Shown piece by piece: positions 15,479 through 20,187 of a DNA stretch of 31,005 nucleotides; position 1 is the stretch's first letter, and each line of letters starts with the position of its first letter. The notes under the pieces were generated by a model, which ran no database searches, had not been told where the DNA came from, and was given only the letters and a program-made list of their open reading frames with translations. A program made the translations under genes and the position numbers. Source of the stretch: B4-G1 sp964393895 (lineage in GTDB: Bacteria > Chloroflexota > Anaerolineae > B4-G1); contig CAYMWP010000041.1 of assembly GCA_964393895.1 (NCBI GenBank), forward strand, positions 1 to 31,005, written 5' to 3'.

Positions 15479-16253
15479 CTATCTCCCGCTCCTCCGGCCC
15501 GCTGTACTCTTGCGCCGTGGGCGAGATGCGGCGCATAGGCCGCTGGGCGGTGATCTCGTCAAAGACGTGGGCGGTCAGTCCCACGGTGCGGGCGATGGCA
15601 AACAGGCCGTTGCCCATCTCTGGTGGAAAGTCCAGCTCGCACAGCACGGCGGCGATGGCCCCGTCCACGTTCATCGGCAGGTCGCGGCCCAGTGTCTCCT
15701 TCATCGCCTGGCGGATCGCTCCGCCCATCTCCACATACTCGCCCGCCACGCCCTCCTCCTCGCACAAGGCGAACAGTTTGATGGTGCGAGGGTCCTCGCT
15801 GTGGATGCGGTGGCCGTAACCGGGGACGCGCTTTTTCTGCGCCCGGTACTCGGCCATCAGCTCGCGGGCGGCGGTGAGGGCGTCCTGCCCTTTCTCGCGT
15901 TTGCGGGCCACGGCCTCCTTGAGCACCTGCATACAGCTCTCGATGGCGCCGCCGTGATGGCGATTGATGGTCATGATCCCGGCCGCGATGCCGGCCGTCA
16001 GAGGCGCGCCGCCGGAGGCGACCGTCCGCGCCGCCAGCACCGAGGGGGGCGTCGCGCCGTGATCCACGCTAGAGACCAGAATGGCATCCATCACCCGCCC
16101 CTGTGCTTCGGTGGGCAGCTCCCCCTTTAGCGCCAGGTAGACCACGTGGGCGAACGGCACGCGGCCCATCAGCTCGTCAATGCGGTAGCCGCGCACGGCC
16201 ACCTTGTTCGGTTCGATCTTTGTAATCGGTTGTGACCAGGTTTGCTCGGTCAT
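15474..16253 (-). CDS. Citryl-CoA lyase-like short citrate synthase-fold protein
   Basis: 259 residues, much shorter than citrate synthase (about 370-430) and equal in size to stand-alone citryl-CoA lyases, which match the C-terminal domain of ATP-citrate lyase. The catalytic His-His-Asp set is visible: RHHGGA (His100), PGYGHRIH (His148) and MNVDGAI (Asp197). Citryl-CoA lyase cleaves citryl-CoA to acetyl-CoA and oxaloacetate. The AGGAG site seven bases upstream fixes the ATG. It lies directly downstream of genes for both CoA-ligase subunits, as would suit a split ATP-citrate lyase (ligase + lyase). It could work in the synthetic direction or on a related acyl-CoA such as methylcitryl-CoA; the sequence does not settle this. 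Confidence 0.82.
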   Translation of the reverse strand: MTEQTWSQPITKIEPNKVAVRGYRIDELMGRVPFAHVVYLALKGELPTEAQGRVMDAILVSSVDHGATPPSVLAARTVASGGAPLTAGIAAGIMTINRHHGGAIESCMQVLKEAVARKREKGQDALTAARELMAEYRAQKKRVPGYGHRIHSEDPRTIKLFALCEEEGVAGEYVEMGGAIRQAMKETLGRDLPMNVDGAIAAVLCELDFPPEMGNGLFAIARTVGLTAHVFDEITAQRPMRRISPTAQEYSGPEEREIA

Positions 16254-16274
16254 TGGTTTCTCCTGTTGTGGGGA

Positions 16275-16319
16275 AGAAACCAGGTTTTTTGTAAGCGAAG
16301 CGACAAAAACCTGGTTTCT
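16275..16319. repeat. AGAAACCAGG palindrome between sucD-like and citryl-CoA-lyase-like genes
   Basis: AGAAACCAGGTTTTTTGT (16275-16292) pairs with ACAAAAACCTGGTTTCT (16303-16319) around AAGCGAAGCG. It directly abuts the sucD-like stop codon. It is the intergenic relative of the element inserted inside the LeuC-type gene. Confidence 0.85.
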
Positions 16320-17225
16320 CTACAAGTCCAACTTTGCCAGCACTTCTTTGGTCGCCTGAGGCAAGTCCATAAACCCCTCGACTACCGTCGCGCCGACCGC
16401 GCGCAGCCGCTCGACCTTGCCCTCGTAGGTGCCGCGTCCCCCTTCGACGATGGCCCCGGCATGGGAGAAGCGGGTGCCGCTCTTGGCCGCCTTGCCGCCG
16501 ATGTAGGCCACCAACGGCTTGGTGAACGCCCCCTCCTCGATCAGATCGGCCACGCGCTCCTCCTGGCTGGTGCCGATCTCGCCGAACATGACGACCGCTT
16601 TGGTGTCGGGGTCTCGCTCAAAGAGCTGCATCACCTCCGGGTGGGGCAGGCCGACCACGGCGTCGCCGCCGACGTGCACCAGCGTCGTCGCGCCGATGCC
16701 CTCCCGCGCCAGGTAGTAGGCCATCGAGGAGGTGATGCCGCCGCTGCGGGAGGAGATGCCCACCGGTCCCTGAAAGAACCAGGACTTGGCCGAGGCGGCC
16801 CGGCCGCCCATCATTCCCAGCACGGCCTTGTCCGGGCTGAGCACGCCCAACGTGTTGGGCCCGACAAACTTGGCGCCGGTCTCTTTGGCCCGTCTGGCGA
16901 TGGAGAGCACGTCGTAGATGGGGACTCGATCTGGCACGATGACCAGCAGTTTGACCCCGGCATCAATCGCCTCCAGCGCCGCGCTCCTGACCAACGGCGC
17001 GGGAATAAAGAGCACGCTGACGTCAATCGGGCCGGCCTGCTCCCACGCCTCTTCGACGGTGTCAAAGACCGGGATGGTTTCCACCTCCTGGCCGCCTCGT
17101 CCGGGCGTCACTCCGGCCACGACGTTGGTGCCGTAGCCGATCATCAGTTTCGTTCGGGCCATACCCTCACGCCCGGTGATACCCTGCACCAGGACGCGCT
17201 TGGTTTGATCTATCAATATTGACAT
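16320..17225 (-). CDS. sucD: Succinyl-CoA synthetase-like alpha subunit (acyl-CoA ligase)
   Basis: 301 residues. The alpha subunit binds CoA and is phosphorylated on a histidine during the ligase reaction (succinate or citrate + CoA + NTP). The CoA-binding Rossmann part has QGITGREGMART (14-25); VGPNTLGVLSP (121-131) and GISSRSGGITSSMAYYL (156-172) are typical; the phosphohistidine is His255 in RFSHAGAIVEGGRGT. Length is slightly above the usual 290. It lies between the beta subunit and the citryl-CoA-lyase-like gene, so citryl-CoA synthetase (CcsB-like) is a serious alternative to succinyl-CoA synthetase. Confidence 0.88.
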   Translation of the reverse strand: MSILIDQTKRVLVQGITGREGMARTKLMIGYGTNVVAGVTPGRGGQEVETIPVFDTVEEAWEQAGPIDVSVLFIPAPLVRSAALEAIDAGVKLLVIVPDRVPIYDVLSIARRAKETGAKFVGPNTLGVLSPDKAVLGMMGGRAASAKSWFFQGPVGISSRSGGITSSMAYYLAREGIGATTLVHVGGDAVVGLPHPEVMQLFERDPDTKAVVMFGEIGTSQEERVADLIEEGAFTKPLVAYIGGKAAKSGTRFSHAGAIVEGGRGTYEGKVERLRAVGATVVEGFMDLPQATKEVLAKLDL

Positions 17226-17231
17226 TTATGC

Positions 17232-17274
17232 CTCCGCTTCACACTTCACGCTTGACGTTTCACGTTTTACGCTT
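17232..17274. repeat. Degenerate TTTCACG/TTTTACG short repeat
   Basis: CACTTCACGCTTGACGTTTC and CACGTTTTACGCTTC, a run of related heptamers in the gap between the two ligase genes, similar to 15445-15478. No coding potential is apparent. Confidence 0.5.
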
Positions 17275-18808
17275 CGTCCAGCCCCGGTATCGGCAGTTCC
17301 ACGCGCCCGCCGCCCGCGCCGTAGAGCAGGCAGTCCACCTCGCAGGCCAGGCACTCGACGCAACGCCCCTTCTGGGCCTCCTCGGGGGTGATGTTGAGTT
17401 CCGGCAGCCCCTCGTCATTGAGCGAGAGGATCTGCCGTGCACATTCCTTCACGCAGACCTTGCTCTCGCAGGCGGCGCAGACGGCGTGGTCAAAGGTGAC
17501 CGTGCCGCCGGTGACGGTTTCAAAGGAGTAGGGTTTCTTGGGCTTGGGTCGGGGTTTGGGTGCGGGCACATCGCGCAGTTCGCCTGTTTTAATGAGCGCG
17601 TCGAGCCGCTGGGCGCAGAAATCGGGGGAATCGTCCTTCTTGTATCCCTCCACCGGCGCGGGGATGCGCCCGTTGAGCTGCTCCAGGATCTCGACCGCCT
17701 TGTCCTCCGAGTTGCCGCCCAGGCGGATCACGGCTGGGATGTCGAGATGCGCTTCCAGAAAGGCCTTGACCAGACCGCGCGCCGAGTAGAACTGTTCCTG
17801 GCTGGCGACGCCGGAGCCGGAGCCAAAGTAGCCGTCAATCGGGCCAGAGGCGAGCACGATCCTGGCCGCCCGGTAGACCTTGCTGGCCGGCGGGTTGCCG
17901 CTGGTATCCACGAACGTCGCCAGCTTGTACCCCTGGCGCAGCACGGCGTCCATGCTCATCATTGAGCCGCCGCCGCCGGCGCCGTGAAAGCCGACGTATC
18001 CCTCCCCTTTCTCAAAATCCTCAGCGCCAGCCGCCATCTGGATGAAGTAAAATGTGCCGCGATAGTCCGTGGCCTCCACTGCGTAGGCGATTTCCTCCAG
18101 CGGGGTGGGGGGGCGGTCGTACTCGCGGGCGATCTCGATGCCCAGGTCCTGGTGGCGGAAGACGGCGTAATCGTCCACGGTGACGCGGCAGTCGGCGGCG
18201 TAGAGCTTGCCGTCGGCGGTCTGCACCAGCGGGTTGATCTCGGCCGCGCGGGCCTCGTAGGTGCGGGCTACTTTATAGAGCTGCACCAACAACCCGCCCA
18301 GATCGCGTTGCAGCTTGCCGTCAATGCCGGTCCTGCGCACCAGGTTGCGGGCCTGGTAATCTTGCAGTCCAAACTCGATGTCCACGTGGGTGCTGGCGAC
18401 GCTGTCGGGGTTCTCGGCGGCGATCTCCTCTATTCCTGTGCCGCCGACACTGGAGAACATGATCAGCGGCGCTTGCTCCCGGTCGTCCACGATGACGCCG
18501 GCGTAGAACTCGCGGGTGATGTCCAGTTGCTCCTCCACCAGCACCTGTTCGACGGTGAAGCCCTTGACCTTCATGCCGAGCATGCTCGCGGCGGCGGCAG
18601 CGGCCTCGTCGGGGGAGGCTGCTTTCTTGATGCCGCCCAGGCCAGCCCGCCCGGTCACCCACGCCTGGGCCTTGACCATCACTGGCTTACCAAGCTCTGC
18701 GGCGATGGTGCGCGCTTCGTCGGGCGTCTTTGCCACGCCGCCCTGGGGCACGGCGATCCTGGCTTGCTTGAGAAGCGTCTTTCCTTGATACTCGTGCAGT
18801 CGTGCCAT
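17267..18808 (-). CDS. sucC: Succinyl-CoA synthetase-like beta subunit fused to a C-terminal FixX-like ferredoxin domain
   Basis: 513 residues, about 120 longer than SucC. Residues 1 to about 230 are an ATP-grasp domain (HEYQGKTLLKQARI at the start, AAEINPLV before residue 210), followed by a CoA-ligase-type domain to about 400 containing ATFVDTSGNPPASKV and GYFGSGSGVASQEQF in place of the usual NIFGGI region. A Pro/Lys linker (PAPKPRPKPKKP) then leads to a ferredoxin-like module with eight cysteines: 444, 447, 452, 456 (Cx2Cx4Cx3C) and 483, 486, 489, 493 (Cx2Cx2Cx3C), enough for two [4Fe-4S] clusters. The CVECLACEVDC segment followed by a Gly-rich tail resembles FixX and the ferredoxin part of ETF-quinone oxidoreductase. 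It is the first gene of the operon; GGAGG precedes the ATG. The reaction substrate may be succinate or citrate. The role of the clusters is unknown. Confidence 0.88.
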   Translation of the reverse strand: MARLHEYQGKTLLKQARIAVPQGGVAKTPDEARTIAAELGKPVMVKAQAWVTGRAGLGGIKKAASPDEAAAAAASMLGMKVKGFTVEQVLVEEQLDITREFYAGVIVDDREQAPLIMFSSVGGTGIEEIAAENPDSVASTHVDIEFGLQDYQARNLVRRTGIDGKLQRDLGGLLVQLYKVARTYEARAAEINPLVQTADGKLYAADCRVTVDDYAVFRHQDLGIEIAREYDRPPTPLEEIAYAVEATDYRGTFYFIQMAAGAEDFEKGEGYVGFHGAGGGGSMMSMDAVLRQGYKLATFVDTSGNPPASKVYRAARIVLASGPIDGYFGSGSGVASQEQFYSARGLVKAFLEAHLDIPAVIRLGGNSEDKAVEILEQLNGRIPAPVEGYKKDDSPDFCAQRLDALIKTGELRDVPAPKPRPKPKKPYSFETVTGGTVTFDHAVCAACESKVCVKECARQILSLNDEGLPELNITPEEAQKGRCVECLACEVDCLLYGAGGGRVELPIPGLDEA

Positions 18809-18931
18809 TCAGGTTCCTCCCTGTAGAATAGAAATAGGCTCGAATAAGACGATTATACTTCTGGCTATATTCGTCTCGTTCAAGCCGCTTGTTGATCCTC
18901 TCTCCGAACAGATGACATAGAACTTGGAAGT

Positions 18932-18960
18932 AGTATACCACACATGCATAGGGAGGACAA
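18932..18960 (-). promoter_or_regulatory. Sigma70-type promoter of the sucC-fd operon
   Basis: On the minus strand, TTGTCC (18960-18955), a 17-base spacer and TATACT (18937-18932), about 125 bases upstream of the first start codon. A second TATAAT (18857-18852) has only a poorly spaced -35 (TTGAAC, 20 bases). The rest of the 18809-19114 gap holds only this promoter and the palindrome at 19065. Confidence 0.5.
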
Positions 18961-19064
18961 TCAGCGATTCACGTTTTGGAAAAAGACGCCTAACAGGAAT
19001 CGCTGGCGAACGACAGATTGGCACACACGAGTTTGATTTGGGTGTGTTTCAAACAAGTTGGGCA

Positions 19065-19079
19065 AGACCTCCGAGGTCT
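19065..19079. repeat. AGACCTCCGAGGTCT palindrome
   Basis: A perfect short inverted repeat, AGACCT-CCG-AGGTCT, between two divergent transcription units. It has the same core as the copies at 10012, 22842 and 22925. Confidence 0.8.
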
Positions 19080-19114
19080 AGGGTCTCTACTGAAATGAAA
19101 CGCACCCGTTTGAT

Positions 19115-19143
19115 TTGACTGTTTTTGCGTGTTGGTGTATAAT
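19115..19143 (+). promoter_or_regulatory. Strong sigma70-type promoter of the attenuator region
   Basis: TTGACT (19115-19120), a 17-base spacer, TATAAT (19138-19143). Transcription should start near 19150, just before the first leader peptide. Confidence 0.8.
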
Positions 19144-19162
19144 CGCGCCCAATCAGGTGTCA

Positions 19163-19243
19163 ATGGCAATGAAAAATTTCCACGCTTTGGTAGCACTGTC
19201 CAACTTGCCTCTTACCCTCATCATTGTTGGGGAGAGGTTTTGA
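19163..19243 (+). CDS. Leader peptide 1 (branched-chain amino acid attenuator)
   Basis: A 26-codon ORF starting at ATG 19163 (or 19169, nine bases after AGGTG), encoding a peptide that contains ALVALSNLPLTLIIVGERF. Nine of the 26 codons are Leu, Ile or Val, including the run Leu-Ile-Ile-Val at 19217-19228, shortly before the TGA at 19241. The ORF overlaps strand 1 of a set of mutually exclusive hairpins and ends one base before the antiterminator strand (19244-19252), as in classical translation-coupled attenuators. Too short for homology; identification rests on codon content and geometry. Confidence 0.72.
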   Translation: MAMKNFHALVALSNLPLTLIIVGERF

Positions 19244-19310
19244 CCCGTTGGGCAGTGCTCATTTAGTAGCGTAACCCAGAGCCACCCAACGGGGTGGCTC
19301 TTTATATTTC
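19192..19310 (+). promoter_or_regulatory. Attenuator 1: protector hairpin, antiterminator and intrinsic terminator
   Basis: Protector hairpin: AGCACTGTCCAAC (19192-19204) with GTTGGGCAGTGCT (19247-19259). Antiterminator: CCCGTTGGG (19244-19252) with CCCAACGGG (19285-19293), nine perfect pairs, which uses strand 2 of the protector and the 5' arm and loop of the terminator. Terminator: AGAGCCACCC (19278-19287), loop AACG, GGGTGGCTCT (19292-19301), then TTATATTT. A ribosome that finishes the leader would cover strand 2 and let the terminator form; one stalled on the Leu/Ile/Val codons would leave strand 2 free to pair with the terminator arm. Confidence 0.78.
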
Positions 19311-19349
19311 GTTATGCGCCGCCAGATCAACGGACAAGGATTGCAAAAG

Positions 19350-19481
19350 GTGAACACTCAGCAGTATCGCGAAAAGGCGCTCGCACTCTTTAACTGGAGA
19401 GCCTCCAGAGCCAACTCCCGTGTGTTGGGTTTGTTGATCATGGTTATTGTCGTGCTCCTGCTCGGCAGGGGCAACGGGTAG
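19350..19481 (+). CDS. Leader peptide 2 (branched-chain amino acid attenuator)
   Basis: A 43-codon ORF from GTG 19350 (AAGGA nine bases upstream); ATG 19314 in the same frame would give 55 codons but has no ribosome binding site. Its end reads VLGLLIMVIVVLLLGRGNG, with 12 Leu/Ile/Val codons among the last 20, much like enterobacterial IlvL leader peptides, which also end GRG-x. The TAG stop (19479-19481) overlaps the first base of the antiterminator strand. It follows the first terminator, so the two leaders act in series on one transcript. Confidence 0.78.
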   Translation: MNTQQYREKALALFNWRASRANSRVLGLLIMVIVVLLLGRGNG

Positions 19482-19562
19482 TTGGGACGGCGCTGAGAAA
19501 TGTAACCAGAGACAAGCGCTAACAGACAAGCAAAGCCGCCCAACCAGGCGGCTTTTTTCTTT
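19481..19562 (+). promoter_or_regulatory. Attenuator 2: antiterminator and intrinsic terminator
   Basis: Terminator: AAAGCCGCC (19532-19540), loop CAACCA, GGCGGCTTT (19547-19555), with a run of six T (19553-19558). Antiterminator: GTTGGG-A-CGGC (19481-19491) pairs with GCCGCCCAAC (19535-19544), ten pairs with one bulged A, and fully occupies the terminator 5' arm. The GTTGGG/CCCAAC switch pair is the same as in attenuator 1. Transcription that passes it continues into the small ORFs at 19586 and 19637. Confidence 0.78.
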
Positions 19563-19585
19563 ATCTCGCGCCGGTAGGAGGCGAG

Positions 19586-19621
19586 ATGAGCAGTATTTTC
19601 AAGGCACTGTTAGGCAAGTGA
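19586..19621 (+). CDS. Possible 11-codon ORF after attenuator 2
   Basis: ATG 19586 with AGGAGG five bases upstream encodes MSSIFKALLGK and stops at TGA 19619-19621. Another AGGAGG and the start of the repeat protein follow 15 bases later, so it could serve translational coupling. It may also be chance; only the good ribosome binding site supports it. Confidence 0.35.
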   Translation: MSSIFKALLGK

Positions 19622-19636
19622 AAATAGGAGGAAAAG

Positions 19637-19879
19637 ATGAGTACGCAGAATTATAGTCGGCAAAAGTTTGCGGAACCTCGAGGATGGGCACTGAAGTGGG
19701 TGTTCTCCCAGGAGACAGCCTGTGCTCCAGCGGGGCAAGAAATTAGTAGCGACAACGGTACGTGCAGCAAGTTCGTGGAGCCGCGCGCATGGGCGATGAA
19801 GTGGGATGGTTCCGCCCTGTCCGAGGCCGTAGAACGGAGAAACGGGAACGACTCGCCTCGGGTTGTGCCGAGAGCATAA
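19637..19879 (+). CDS. Small protein with duplicated KFxEPRxWAxKW motif
   Basis: 80 residues, AGGAGG five bases before the ATG. It contains two copies of a motif 36 residues apart: KFAEPRGWALKW (10-21) and KFVEPRAWAMKW (46-57), the second followed by DGSALSEAVERRNG. The DNA of the two copies differs at many silent sites, so selection on the protein is likely. There is no signal peptide or membrane segment; the middle holds two Cys. I do not recognise a family. It lies downstream of two branched-chain amino acid attenuators and upstream of a leuC relic and ilvE, so it may belong to branched-chain amino acid control, or be a peptide precursor or a nucleic-acid or protein-binding repeat. Function unknown. 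Confidence 0.65.
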   Translation: MSTQNYSRQKFAEPRGWALKWVFSQETACAPAGQEISSDNGTCSKFVEPRAWAMKWDGSALSEAVERRNGNDSPRVVPRA

Positions 19880-19947
19880 CTGGCATACACGAGCTGAAAA
19901 GATCAGCGCTGCCCATCTGACAGGCAAAGATGCAAGCGCAGCCTCGG

Positions 19948-20013
19948 CCGGTCGCGCCGGGCGACATCGTCGTGGGCACCGACTCGCACACGTGCACCTG
20001 CGGCGCGCGCTAG
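19948..20013 (+). pseudogene. leuC: Relic of a canonical leuC (substrate-binding motif only)
   Basis: Translation of this frame gives PVAPGDIVVGTDSHTCTCGA and then Arg-stop. In LeuC proteins the same region reads PGD-(x)2-VG(A/T)DSHTCTYGALGAF, so about 18 codons of a LeuC gene are recognisable and no LeuC similarity is visible on either side. It matches canonical LeuC (HTCT) better than either LeuC-type gene in this window (HLNI and HTPT), so it comes from a third, lost gene. It lies between the attenuators and ilvE. Confidence 0.65.
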
Positions 20014-20018
20014 TCAGC

Positions 20019-20037
20019 GTCAACTCCGCCGGTTGAC
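20019..20037. promoter_or_regulatory. Inverted repeat overlapping the ilvE -35 element
   Basis: GTCAAC-N7-GTTGAC is a perfect 6-bp inverted repeat whose right half contains the TTGAC of the -35 box. A repressor bound here would block the promoter; no regulator is identified. Confidence 0.35.
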
Positions 20038-20061
20038 GGTGGGCCAAAAATTTGGTATCAT
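20033..20061 (+). promoter_or_regulatory. Sigma70-type promoter of ilvE
   Basis: TTGACG (20033-20038), a 17-base spacer, TATCAT (20056-20061). The predicted 5' leader of about 120 bases can form a stem: AGCACT (20081-20086) and GCCAGAC (20088-20094) with GTCTGGC (20127-20133) and AGTGCT (20137-20142). Confidence 0.7.
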
Positions 20062-20187
20062 CACCAACGAGCGCGCCGGTAGCACTTGCCAGACATCCCC
20101 ATTCCCACCCTTTACGGCGAACATTAGTCTGGCCCGAGTGCTGGCAACCTACGCGCAGGTGAGAATAAGCACTGAGGAGAGACAGCC

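Noticed and set aside
19148..19310. 6S RNA or other free small RNA in front of ilvE
   Set aside because: The long hairpin and terminator fit a 6S-like outline at first, but the ORF rich in Leu/Ile/Val codons and the mutually exclusive pairing with the terminator arm fit an attenuator better, and a second copy of the same logic follows.
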